64,000 nt of DNA from Kistimonas sp964291505 (GTDB lineage: Bacteria > Pseudomonadota > Gammaproteobacteria > Pseudomonadales > Endozoicomonadaceae): contig OZ220216.1 in NCBI GenBank assembly GCA_964291505.2, positions 1,488,001-1,552,000 of the forward strand, written 5' to 3'. The first letter of the stretch is position 1. Each line of letters starts with the position of its first letter. The notes under the pieces were generated by a model. It had not been told where the DNA came from and did not search any database. It saw nothing but the letters and a program-made list of their open reading frames with translations. Shown piece by piece: positions 36,204 to 44,313 of this stretch. The position numbers and the translations under genes are program-made.

Positions 36204-36749
36204 TTACAGGGTGTGCTTGTGCAGGTGCATGGAACCTTCAAAGGGATTATCAATGGAGGAACTCTCACCACAAACGTGCCGGTCTGGAAACTGTTGATTG
36301 AGCTTCTCCAGGAAGCTTCGTTCCTGATGGGGCGGAACATCCACCATCACCAGGCATTGGCCCGCGGCAAGCTGATCATGGTAGGGATCTAGCCGGTAAT
36401 TGTCGCAGGAGGCGCCAATCATCCCGCCAACCCAGGTGCAAAATCCCAGCGTGACCAGTCCGGCAAACATCGTCACGATCAGGGCAATCTCCTGTCCGTA
36501 GAGCAGGTTGTACAAGCTGAAACTCACCAGTGCGCTGGCAATGAAGCCGATCATCAGCCCTCTTTCGCCGGAGTGGATGATATCCACCTCTTCCCAGAAG
36601 CTGGTGCCATGCAGGTGCCTTTCCTCCAGTGCCTGAGGGTGTTTGTAGGTCACATGCGTGTGTTCATGGGCGATGCCAAGGGTTTCCATGTAATGGGTCA
36701 TTGCCTCGGCCTCATCAATATCCTTCATCAGAAAATGCAGCTGTTTCAT
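36204..36749 (-). CDS. Hypothetical membrane protein with two helices
   Basis: A 181-residue protein with a His/Glu-rich N-terminal part (EHTHVTYKHPQ...HLHGTSFWEEVD), two adjacent membrane helices at ~65-115 separated by GQEI, and a C-terminal soluble part with PPHQERSFLEKL and a His-rich end. The layout recalls proteins that hold a small ferredoxin-like or ACT-like module on each side of a hairpin membrane anchor, but I recognise no named family. It is divergent from the YIP1-like gene, with the perfect site E between them. Confidence 0.75.
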   Translation of the reverse strand: MKQLHFLMKDIDEAEAMTHYMETLGIAHEHTHVTYKHPQALEERHLHGTSFWEEVDIIHSGERGLMIGFIASALVSFSLYNLLYGQEIALIVTMFAGLVTLGFCTWVGGMIGASCDNYRLDPYHDQLAAGQCLVMVDVPPHQERSFLEKLNQQFPDRHVCGESSSIDNPFEGSMHLHKHTL

Positions 36750-36770
36750 TACCGGACTCCTTGTCTATAC

Positions 36771-36796
36771 TTGTACATATAGTTAATTATGTACAA
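36771..36796. promoter_or_regulatory. LitR/MlrA-type operator, site E (perfect inverted repeat)
   Basis: TTGTACATA and TATGTACAA are exact inverted repeats with an eight-base centre, i.e. TTGTACA-N12-TGTACAA, identical in form to the published MlrA motif. It sits between two divergent, uncharacterised membrane-protein genes. Confidence 0.7.
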
Positions 36797-36955
36797 TATA
36801 AATGTTGTTGTTAGATAAAAATGAATCTTAAATGCCGTTCTGATAGAGGCAAGTGGCATTTTAAGCAGCAGGGCACAGTAAGCGTAAAAAGGGCTAAAAA
36901 GCGGTTTTTTAGTGCATATGGATCAATGCCTGTGGGTCAGGAAGGAGTTCTGAAC

Positions 36956-37555
36956 ATGTTGGATCATCTTGCAGGGTTATTTACCCACCCCCATGAAGAA
37001 TGGGAAGACATAGATCGTGAAATCGAGCGTCATGGCCATGGATACCTGTCCCATATGGTGGTTCTGGCGGCCTTGCCGAGTCTCTGTATGTGGTATGGCA
37101 CCAGTGTTACCGGCTGGTCTACCGGACTTGATACCATCCGGCTGGAGTCGATGAGCGCGTTTCTTCTGGGGGTTGCCGCCTGGTTGGGCATTATCTGTGC
37201 GGTGACGATCATGGGACTGTTCATTCACTGGTTGGCCAAGACCTATGGATGTGATCCTTCCTGGAGCCGTTGTGTCATATTTGCCGCTTATACGGCCACA
37301 CCACTGTATCTGACCGGCTTTTTGGGGCTGTTCCCCTCAATTCCCCTGGCCTTGTTTGGCATTCTGGCGGCGATTGCCTATGCGGTTTACCTGCTGTATG
37401 CAGGCTTGCCTCATATCATGCATATCCCGTTTGAACAGGGCTTCATGATGGCAACCTCGATCGTTGCGGTCGGACTCGTGGTGCTGGTTTCCATGAAAGT
37501 GATGACCATCGTGCTGTGGGATATGGGGTTGGGTTCGATCTTCAGTCTTGGATAG
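36956..37555 (+). CDS. YIP1-family membrane protein
   Basis: The 199-residue protein has a short cytoplasmic start (DHLAGLFTHPHEEWEDIDRE) then five hydrophobic segments, matching the Yip1 domain group. An earlier ATG at 36821 would add 45 unlike residues; the ATG at 36956 has GGAAGGAGT just upstream. Bacterial Yip1-domain proteins have no clear role. Because site E lies in its leader it may belong to the light regulon, although about 160 bases separate the site from this start. Confidence 0.82.
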   Translation: MLDHLAGLFTHPHEEWEDIDREIERHGHGYLSHMVVLAALPSLCMWYGTSVTGWSTGLDTIRLESMSAFLLGVAAWLGIICAVTIMGLFIHWLAKTYGCDPSWSRCVIFAAYTATPLYLTGFLGLFPSIPLALFGILAAIAYAVYLLYAGLPHIMHIPFEQGFMMATSIVAVGLVVLVSMKVMTIVLWDMGLGSIFSLG

Positions 37556-37564
37556 CATCATTGT

Positions 37565-37588
37565 GAGCCGGCCATGGCTGCCGGCTCA
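37565..37588. terminator. Hairpin between convergent YIP1 and lipocalin genes
   Basis: GAGCCGGC and GCCGGCTC pair around a seven-base loop. There is no strong T-run, so it may only protect transcript ends. Confidence 0.5.
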
Positions 37589-37593
37589 TTCAT

Positions 37594-38127
37594 TCAATCC
37601 CTAGGCTTTTGAGCGGTATAGATGAGTTGATCGACAGGGAATCCCTCTTGCTCCAGTATGGCGATTGCCTTTGCGACGGTTTCGTCCGGTAATGTGGGGG
37701 TTCTGCTTAATAGCCAGGCATAGTCACGGTCAGGTTCTCCCACCACGACGTACTGGTAGTCATCATCCAGTGCAATGACCCAGTAATCCCCCCAGAACGG
37801 CCGGATGCCCAGAACATTGAAAAAGCTCACTTCCAGGCGCGAGTTCTCCGGCGGGCTGGTGCTTCTGGCCAATCCCTGTGCGCTCTGGATTTTCCCGTCC
37901 TTGTTCTCACACTGATTCAGTACATCAATATCGCCGTCTTCCCGAAGGGTGTAGGTGGCCATGACATTGGCAATACACTTGCGCTGAAAGACGTTGGGTA
38001 GCCGGGCAATTTCATACCACTGACCCGCATAACGGGTGAGGTCAACCTGGGGAACGGTAGTCAGAGGCTGGGCCATGGCATATCCCATGGAGAGACACAG
38101 GCAAAGCGTCAGTATCAGGCGCGGCAT
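37594..38127 (-). CDS. blc: Lipocalin (Blc-like), exported
   Basis: A 177-residue lipocalin with an N-terminal signal peptide (LILTLCLCLSMGYAMA, cleavage ~19). The family motif is in LTRYAGQWYEIARLPNVFQRK (abbreviated; GxW at ~35-37), followed by NVLGIRPFWGDYWVIALD and YAWLLSRTP. Bacterial lipocalins bind fatty acids or lysophospholipids in the envelope and help with membrane repair. A lipobox is not obvious: cysteines occur in the signal region but not at a clear LxxC site. It follows the hydrolase gene by five bases, so the two are co-transcribed. Confidence 0.9.
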   Translation of the reverse strand: MPRLILTLCLCLSMGYAMAQPLTTVPQVDLTRYAGQWYEIARLPNVFQRKCIANVMATYTLREDGDIDVLNQCENKDGKIQSAQGLARSTSPPENSRLEVSFFNVLGIRPFWGDYWVIALDDDYQYVVVGEPDRDYAWLLSRTPTLPDETVAKAIAILEQEGFPVDQLIYTAQKPRD

Positions 38128-38132
38128 ACAGA

Positions 38133-39083
38133 TTACTCCTGTGAGGTTTCAAGGAATTGAATGAGATCCTTGGCGCTTTGTTCAGGAATCTCTTCCATCG
38201 GCATGTGCCCAACGTTTGGATAGACGATTAGCTCACTGCCCGGAATGGCCTGATGGTATTTTGGTGCATGACGTACAGGAATCCAGTGGTCTTTATCGCC
38301 CCACATAATGAGCGTAGGCATGGTGAGCAGGTGGGTACGTGAGGTATCAAAGCCAACACGGTTACGGATATGCCGGATCAGTCGGCCACCGGCAGCCCGG
38401 TTGCCGTCCCGATGCAGCAGTTCGTTATAGCGTCTAATTTCATCGGAAGTGGCTTTACTTGGATCAGCATAAGCTCGGCGTACCAGTGATGCGAACAGGC
38501 CGTAAGGCGCTTCTGTATCATCGGCAATACGACCCAGCAGCGGCATGCCCCAGGCAATCAATGCGGCTGGCGGGATGAAAAAGTAACCTGCAGCGTTGAG
38601 CATCACCAGCTTGTTAACGCGTTGCGGGTAGCGTGAGGCGTACTGGTAGGCAAAATAACCACCCAGGGAGTTGCCGGCTAAATGGAAGTGCTCAAGCTTT
38701 AGTGCGGTCACAAAATCTTCCAGAAACTGCATGTAGGTCTGGTCATCGACCTTCTTGTTGGGGAAGGGGCCTGTCAGGCCAAAGTTGGGGACATCAATAC
38801 GGATGATTCGATACCGATCCTGTAACAGGTTGACCCACTTCTCCCAGGTATGCAGGGAAGAGAACAGTCCGTGGAGGAGGATCAGCACCGGGCCTTCTCC
38901 TTCATCCCGGTAGTGAACCTTGAGACCGCTGACCTCGACAAACCGGGAAGGCGACTGAGACCAGTGTGACAGTGATTCCGCTGTCTGCTGTCGTGCACGG
39001 CCTTTGATCAGGAAGATTGTAATCAGTATTCCAATAGTCAGAACGACCATCAGAAAAACGGTTAAAAAACCCTCGGAAAACAT
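38133..39083 (-). CDS. Membrane-anchored alpha/beta hydrolase
   Basis: Starting at the ATG at 39083 (AGGA ten bases upstream), the 316-residue protein has an N-terminal membrane helix (FLTVFLMVVLTIGILITIFL), then an alpha/beta hydrolase domain: HGLFSSLHTWE (~62), nucleophile GNSLGGYFA (~131), acid in MWGDKDHWIP (~255) and His in NVGHMPMEE (~284). A longer frame to 39173 is open but has no better start signal. Likely an esterase or lipase facing the periplasm; pairing with lipocalin suggests lipid substrates (inference). Confidence 0.85.
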   Translation of the reverse strand: MFSEGFLTVFLMVVLTIGILITIFLIKGRARQQTAESLSHWSQSPSRFVEVSGLKVHYRDEGEGPVLILLHGLFSSLHTWEKWVNLLQDRYRIIRIDVPNFGLTGPFPNKKVDDQTYMQFLEDFVTALKLEHFHLAGNSLGGYFAYQYASRYPQRVNKLVMLNAAGYFFIPPAALIAWGMPLLGRIADDTEAPYGLFASLVRRAYADPSKATSDEIRRYNELLHRDGNRAAGGRLIRHIRNRVGFDTSRTHLLTMPTLIMWGDKDHWIPVRHAPKYHQAIPGSELIVYPNVGHMPMEEIPEQSAKDLIQFLETSQE

Positions 39084-39287
39084 GCGGCAGGATTCCTTTG
39101 CTTGTTTGGTCTGTTGCCGGTGATCATAGGCTGTTCCCTCGGCAATAACCATGATCTTGACTGACATTTTCATGCAGTAGTGATGTCAGAAAAACCGGTG
39201 CTGTGGCCCATGCGAATGGGATGTATGTCCGATCGGTAGTACTATTCCCTGAAACCCTGTTAACCCTCAGAATGGATTGTCTGAACG

Positions 39288-40814
39288 ATGACGATGTCCT
39301 TCCTTGTTTATACCCTCCTGCTTGTTGCAGTGGCGGCCATTGTCGCTGTTGCAGTCTGGAAGATCAGTGCAGCTTCAACCCGTCAGCGTTGCGAAGCGGA
39401 GTCTCTGCGTGAGCAACAAGCCCTTGAGACAGAACGCCTGCAGTCAGTAGAACGCCAGACCTGGCTTGAAACGGAAAATCGCCGTCAGCAGGAAACCGTT
39501 TCGCAGTTGCAGCAGGAACAGGAAACGGCGCGACAGCGCATTCAGACCCTGGAGCTCGACTTGGCACGGTCGACAGAGCGACTTACCGGTATGGATGATT
39601 TGCGGGTGACTTTGCGGGATGCAGAACTGCGTCAGCAACAGCTGCAGGCATCCGAAAGTGAACTGAAAACGGCATTGGCGGCACGGGATAAAGAGCGGGA
39701 AGCCGCAGATGATAAAATCCGGTTGTTGGAGCAGGCTGAAATAAGGCTCAATCAGCAGTTTGAAAATTTGGCGAACCGTATCTTTGAGGCGAAAGCCTCT
39801 CGTTTTACTGAACAGAACAAAATGGCGCTGGATGGTTTACTGGGGCCTTTCAAGCAGCAGATTGCTGATTTCAAACAGCAGGTTAATGATGCTTATGTCA
39901 CCGAAGCCAAGGAACGTCGCTCCCTGCGTGATGAAGTGCTGGGGCTGCGCGAGCTGAACCAGCAAATGAGTCAGGAAGCCCTGAACCTAACCCGTGCCCT
40001 GAAAGGTGACAAGAAAACCCAGGGTAACTGGGGCGAGCTGGTGCTGGACCGGGTATTGGAAGAGTCGGGTTTGCGAGAAGGGCATGAATACGAACGACAG
40101 GTCTCACTGAAGAACACCGATGGTGAACGACTGCAGCCCGATGTGGTGGTTCATTTGCCTGATGGCAAGGATGTCGTCATCGACTCTAAAGTCTCGCTGG
40201 TGGATTACAGTCGTTATCACGAGGCGGAAGATGATGCGGAACGCAACCGGGCGCTGGCTGCGCATGTTCAGTGTCTGCGTAATCATATTCGTAGTCTGAG
40301 CGCCAAAAGCTATCAGGACCTAGATGGCGTCAGAACCCTTGATTATGTCCTGATGTTTATTCCGGTAGAGCCCGCTTTCTATGCGGCAGTCGAACATCAG
40401 CCTTCGTTGTTCCAGGAAGCGCTAGAACACAACATCATGTTGGTCAGCCCGACCAACCTGCTGGTGGCATTGCGTACTATCGAAAATATCTGGCGCTATG
40501 AGCACCAGAACCGGAATGCGGAAAAAATTGCCGAAAAAGCCAGTGCGTTGTACGACAAACTTCGCGGATTTACGGACGATATGCAGAAACTGGGCAGCCA
40601 GCTGGATACGGTCAAAAAAACCTATGACGGCGCCATGAACAAGTTCAGTGCGGGGCGGGGCAACTTAGTGCGCCAGGCGCAGCAGTTTGTTGAACTGGGT
40701 GTCAAAGTGAAAAAGCAGCTGCCGCAGGAATTGCTGGATCGTTCAGTGACGGAGATTGGCCTGCCAACCGAAAGCATCGAAATACTCGGAGAAAACGATA
40801 AAAATCTCGGCTAA
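39288..40814 (+). CDS. rmuC: DNA recombination protein RmuC
   Basis: This 508-residue protein opens with one membrane helix, continues as a long coiled coil (~30-165, rich in Q, E, R) and ends in the RmuC nuclease-like domain: GNWGELVLDRVLEESGL (~245), PDVVVHLPDGKDVVIDSKVS (abbreviated, ~283) and FIPVEPAFYAA (~355). RmuC limits inversions at short inverted repeats; the domain resembles PD-(D/E)XK nucleases. The length is normal for the family. It is monocistronic and followed by the FNR-box region. Confidence 0.94.
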   Translation: MTMSFLVYTLLLVAVAAIVAVAVWKISAASTRQRCEAESLREQQALETERLQSVERQTWLETENRRQQETVSQLQQEQETARQRIQTLELDLARSTERLTGMDDLRVTLRDAELRQQQLQASESELKTALAARDKEREAADDKIRLLEQAEIRLNQQFENLANRIFEAKASRFTEQNKMALDGLLGPFKQQIADFKQQVNDAYVTEAKERRSLRDEVLGLRELNQQMSQEALNLTRALKGDKKTQGNWGELVLDRVLEESGLREGHEYERQVSLKNTDGERLQPDVVVHLPDGKDVVIDSKVSLVDYSRYHEAEDDAERNRALAAHVQCLRNHIRSLSAKSYQDLDGVRTLDYVLMFIPVEPAFYAAVEHQPSLFQEALEHNIMLVSPTNLLVALRTIENIWRYEHQNRNAEKIAEKASALYDKLRGFTDDMQKLGSQLDTVKKTYDGAMNKFSAGRGNLVRQAQQFVELGVKVKKQLPQELLDRSVTEIGLPTESIEILGENDKNLG

Positions 40815-40827
40815 TACTTATGGTCTT

Positions 40828-40868
40828 TTGATGCGCATCAATATCTGGTTTGTCGAGTCAGGTAGAGT
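40828..40868 (+). promoter_or_regulatory. FNR/ANR-dependent class II promoter
   Basis: TTGATGCGCATCAA (40828-40841) is a perfect FNR/ANR box (TTGAT-N4-ATCAA). TAGAGT at 40863-40868 is a good -10, placing the box centre at about -41.5 from a start near 40876, the class II activator position. No gene starts until 41153 and a terminator lies between, so the promoter appears to serve a non-coding transcript. Confidence 0.7.
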
Positions 40869-40874
40869 GAACCC

Positions 40875-41046
40875 CGCAGTGAAGAGGGGAGGGGTTGGTC
40901 GCTGAAAACCGCTCAGCGATGATCCTGCCACTGCAAGCAAGTGTCATGGCACCTCGTTATAGCAGACTGCATTAGAGACAGTCGGGACAGGTTGGCCAAT
41001 GGATTATTAGGCCGGTTTTCTGAGGGGGAAGCCGGCCTTTTCTTTG
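40875..41046 (+). ncRNA. Candidate oxygen-responsive small RNA
   Basis: About 170 bases between the FNR/ANR-type promoter and a terminator (GGCCGG/CCGGCC at 41010-41037, then TTTTCTTTG). The segment folds into stems: ACCCC/GGGGT (40871-40895), CGCTGA/TCAGCG (40900-40918) and TGCCA/TGGCA around CACT/AGTG. Several GGA motifs occur (AGGGGAGG, CGGGACAGG, ATGGATTA). An 18-codon frame from the ATG at 40918 has no good ribosome site. FnrS and PhrS are known sRNAs with FNR/ANR-driven promoters; sequence kinship to them is not claimed. Confidence 0.55.
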
Positions 41047-41152
41047 TTCATGTCATTCTCCGTTTTTCTCGTCATAGCTGAAAACCACTAAGGCAGTGAT
41101 GCTGCCCTTGTGCTTAGCTTTTGTCTCCATTACTACCGGGCTGGAGTTCGTT

Positions 41153-41962
41153 ATGCCACACACAAGGGATAACCAGAAGGTCGATGGTCACGGACAACAT
41201 GGGGCAGGAAAACCGGTGGTGTTGGTCACCGGGGGAGCGCAGGGCATAGGTCGAGGCATCACCGAGTATTTCCTGACGAAAGGCTATAGCGTGGTGGTGG
41301 CGGACAATGACCGTGAAGCCGGTGAAGAGCTGATGGGGTTACTGGCACGGCAAGGGGACGTACGCTTTATTCGTACCGATGTTAGCAGTGAAGAGTCCGT
41401 GCAGCGTTGCATTGCGCGGGTTCAGCACTGGTTTGGCGGCTTGGATGGGCTGGTCAATAACGCGGGGATTGCTGATCCATATACCGGTCCCCTGGAATAC
41501 CTGGATCTTGAAGATTGGCAGCGGATTATTGATGTCAACCTGACCGGTGTCTTTCTGATGGTCAGGCAAACACTGGGATTGTTGCGGGTGCGACATGGCG
41601 CGATCGTGAATATTGCTTCCACGCGTTATCTGCAGTCAGAGCCCCAGACGGAAGCTTACGCTGCCAGTAAAGGTGGCGTGGTATCGCTGACCCATGCGCT
41701 GGCAGTGTCCCTGTCGGGACAGATTCGGGTCAACTGTATTAGCCCGGGCTGGATTGAGGTTGGGGAACTGCAGAAATCCCGCTCGCGGCGTCCAGTACAT
41801 CTGACGGAAACCTGCCATCAGCAACATCCGGTGGGTCGGGTAGGGGAGGCGCAGGATGTTGCCAGCCTGGTGCACTTCCTGCTGTCCGATCAGGCCGGGT
41901 TCATGACCGGTCAGAATATTATTCTTGATGGTGGCATGACCCGGAAGATGGTGTATGAGTAG
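41153..41962 (+). CDS. Short-chain dehydrogenase/reductase
   Basis: A 269-residue classical SDR: VTGGAQGIGRG (~24-34), NNAGIA (~103), Ser in NIASTR (~153) and YAASKGG (~167), with the usual C-terminal GQNIILDGGMTRKM. The start at 41153 has GGAG six bases upstream; a longer frame from 41096 overlaps the end of the preceding terminator region and adds hydrophobic residues without a ribosome site. The polar N-terminal extension (HTRDNQKVDGHGQHGAG) is unusual. The substrate is unknown. Confidence 0.88.
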   Translation: MPHTRDNQKVDGHGQHGAGKPVVLVTGGAQGIGRGITEYFLTKGYSVVVADNDREAGEELMGLLARQGDVRFIRTDVSSEESVQRCIARVQHWFGGLDGLVNNAGIADPYTGPLEYLDLEDWQRIIDVNLTGVFLMVRQTLGLLRVRHGAIVNIASTRYLQSEPQTEAYAASKGGVVSLTHALAVSLSGQIRVNCISPGWIEVGELQKSRSRRPVHLTETCHQQHPVGRVGEAQDVASLVHFLLSDQAGFMTGQNIILDGGMTRKMVYE

Positions 41963-41968
41963 TGGCGT

Positions 41969-42364
41969 TTAGTTGAAGACGAACCGGCGGGCTTCAATCC
42001 ACGACATGTCCCGCCCGTTGTGTTCGGCTTCTGCCAGGATATCCTCCAGTCGCTGATATTTACTGATTTCATCATCAGACATGAAATGCAGGCATTCCCC
42101 GCCAAAGAACCAGAGCAGGTCACGGGGAACCATCGGCGCGAGCTGCGGGTGGTTACCGATAAAGGAAAACAGCCACTGCTGGCCCAGGTAGCGTGATTCT
42201 TCCAGGTGATCCACCAGTGCCTGTTTGACGTGCTGTAATTGCTCCAGCAGTTGTTCTTTCTGCTCTTCTGTACAGACGGTGTCCAACGCGTTGGGCAGCT
42301 GCATCATCAGGTTATCGAGCAGCTGTTGGTGATGTTCGATGTAGAGACGGTGATTTTCAGGCAT
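41969..42364 (-). CDS. PA2817-like hypothetical protein
   Basis: A 131-residue, mostly helical, acidic soluble protein (MPENHRLYIEHHQQLLDNLMM...). It resembles the PA2817 family of Pseudomonas, a group of small proteins with conserved PRDLLWFFGGECLHFM and unknown role; this link is from memory. It is divergent from the ABC transporter genes and convergent with the SDR, six bases apart. No signal peptide or membrane segment. Confidence 0.65.
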   Translation of the reverse strand: MPENHRLYIEHHQQLLDNLMMQLPNALDTVCTEEQKEQLLEQLQHVKQALVDHLEESRYLGQQWLFSFIGNHPQLAPMVPRDLLWFFGGECLHFMSDDEISKYQRLEDILAEAEHNGRDMSWIEARRFVFN

Positions 42365-42569
42365 CAGGGATTTCCAATCAGGCCGGTTAACCGGTAGGCA
42401 GGTCAGTGATAAAACAGCACAACGTAGCGAGGGCAGGACGAGAGGTCAAGTCTGTCCGTATTCGACGTTGGCGACATCCTATGTGTTAAGTGCCCATCTG
42501 TTTTTGCAACAAAATACTATAAGATGCCCGTTTAAAGACTGATATAAGTATAAGGATCTGAACGGCTAC

Positions 42570-43484
42570 ATGACCCGGGCACTGCAAATCCGCCAGCTTC
42601 ACAAGACTTACGACAATGGTCATCAAGCGCTGAAAGGTATTGACCTGGATGTCCAGGAAGGTGATTTCTTCGCATTGCTGGGCCCGAATGGTGCGGGCAA
42701 ATCAACCACCATAGGCATCGTTTCCTCACTGGTTAATAAAACGTCTGGCGACGTTAATATCTTTGGTTACGACCTCGATAAAGATATGAGTCGTGCCAAA
42801 CGCCAACTGGGTGTGGTTCCGCAGGAAATCAATTTTAATCAGTTCGAAAAAACACAGGATATAGTCATTACCCAGGCGGGCTATTACGGCATTTCCGCCA
42901 ATGAGGCCAGTGCACGGACCGAGCTATACCTCAAGAAACTCGGACTCTGGGACAAGCGCAATGTTCAGTCCCGAATGCTGTCCGGTGGTATGAAACGCCG
43001 ACTGATGATTGCCCGTGCGTTGGTCCATGAGCCCCGTCTTCTCATCCTGGATGAGCCAACGGCCGGTGTTGATATTGAACTGCGTCGTTCATTGTGGGAA
43101 TTTCTGCGGGAAATCAATGGCAAGGGGACGACGGTTATCCTCACAACCCATTATCTGGAAGAAGCAGAACAGTTGTGTCGTAACATCGCAATCATTGATC
43201 AGGGTGTGATCGTCGAAAATACCAGCATGAGAGCACTGTTGGGTAAATTGCAGAAAGAGAGCTTCCTGCTCGATACCCGTGAACCCATCAACGACATGCC
43301 TGATTTTGCGGGTTATGTCGTGCGCAAGGTCGATGACAGCTGCCTTGAAGTAGAAGTGAATAAGAACCAGGGGCTGAACGGGCTGTTTCAGCAGTTGAAT
43401 GCATCCAGTATTGATGTCATCAGCATGAGAAACAAAGCCAACCGGCTGGAAGAGCTCTTCGTCGGCATGACGGCCCAGGGATAA
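42570..43484 (+). CDS. ABC transporter ATP-binding protein (YadG-like)
   Basis: This 304-residue ATPase has Walker A GPNGAGKST (~37-45), Q-loop VPQEIN, signature LSGGMKRR (~140), Walker B LLILDEPTAGVD (~160) and switch His in TTHYLEEAEQ. It pairs with the ABC-2 permease 21 bases downstream; together they match YadG-YadH, an exporter with unknown substrate. The C-terminal ~70 residues form the extension common in this group. Confidence 0.93.
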   Translation: MTRALQIRQLHKTYDNGHQALKGIDLDVQEGDFFALLGPNGAGKSTTIGIVSSLVNKTSGDVNIFGYDLDKDMSRAKRQLGVVPQEINFNQFEKTQDIVITQAGYYGISANEASARTELYLKKLGLWDKRNVQSRMLSGGMKRRLMIARALVHEPRLLILDEPTAGVDIELRRSLWEFLREINGKGTTVILTTHYLEEAEQLCRNIAIIDQGVIVENTSMRALLGKLQKESFLLDTREPINDMPDFAGYVVRKVDDSCLEVEVNKNQGLNGLFQQLNASSIDVISMRNKANRLEELFVGMTAQG

Positions 43485-43504
43485 CAGAGAACAGGAATAC
43501 AGGT

Positions 43505-44302
43505 GTGAACACGAACAGGGATTCTTATCCAGTCAGGGAAAACTGGATCGCTTTCTATACCATATTTGTCAAGGAAATCCGCCGGTTTCTCAGGATCTGG
43601 CCACAAACACTGTTGCCGCCAGCAATCACCATGGCGCTCTATTTTGTGATTTTTGGGAATGTTATCGGCTCGCGCATTGGTGACATGGGCGGCTTTGATT
43701 ATATGACATTTGTCGTTCCCGGCTTGATCATGATGTCGGTGATCACCAACAGCTACAGCAATGTGGCGTCCAGTTTCTTTGGCAACAAGTTCCAGCGCAG
43801 CGTGGAAGAGCTGCTGGTGTCGCCGGTGCCTAACTGGATCATCTTGTTGGGGTTTGTGATGGGCGGCGTCTGTCGTGGGCTTGGTGTGGCATTTATCGTG
43901 ACGCTGTTGTCGCTGTTTTTTGTGGATTTCCAAGTTTACGATATCGGTGTCACCATACTGGCAATATTCCTTACCGCGACGCTTTTTGCGCTGGGTGGGT
44001 TTGTCAATGCCCTTTATGCCAGGTCTTTCGATGATATTGCCATCATTCCGACGTTTGTCCTGACGCCGCTGACCTATCTGGGTGGTGTGTTTTATTCCGT
44101 CCGGATATTGCCGGAATTCTGGCAGGGACTTTCCCAGATCAACCCGATCCTGTACCAGGTCAATGCTTTCCGTTACGGTCTGCTGGGCTACAGCGGCGTG
44201 GTGAACCTGGGGCATGCCTTTCTGATGATGGGAGTGGCCGTCATCATCTTGTTTGGCTACAGTCTTTACCTTTTGAATACAGGCAAGGGCCTGAGAAACT
44301 GA
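43505..44302 (+). CDS. ABC-2 type transporter permease (YadH-like)
   Basis: A 265-residue protein with six hydrophobic segments in the ABC-2 permease pattern, including FGNVIGSRIGDMGGFDYMTF (abbreviated) and TFVLTPLTYLGGVFYSVRILPEFW (~180-205). It forms the membrane part of the exporter whose ATPase is encoded upstream. Translation starts at a GTG with a weak AGG motif, perhaps coupled to the upstream gene. The exported compound is unknown. Confidence 0.92.
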   Translation: MNTNRDSYPVRENWIAFYTIFVKEIRRFLRIWPQTLLPPAITMALYFVIFGNVIGSRIGDMGGFDYMTFVVPGLIMMSVITNSYSNVASSFFGNKFQRSVEELLVSPVPNWIILLGFVMGGVCRGLGVAFIVTLLSLFFVDFQVYDIGVTILAIFLTATLFALGGFVNALYARSFDDIAIIPTFVLTPLTYLGGVFYSVRILPEFWQGLSQINPILYQVNAFRYGLLGYSGVVNLGHAFLMMGVAVIILFGYSLYLLNTGKGLRN

Positions 44303-44313
44303 GTTCCGTTGTA

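Noticed and set aside
32625..36515. Additional TTGTACAA matches at about 32625 and 36506
   Set aside because: Both are inside coding regions and lack the second half-site at the right spacing.
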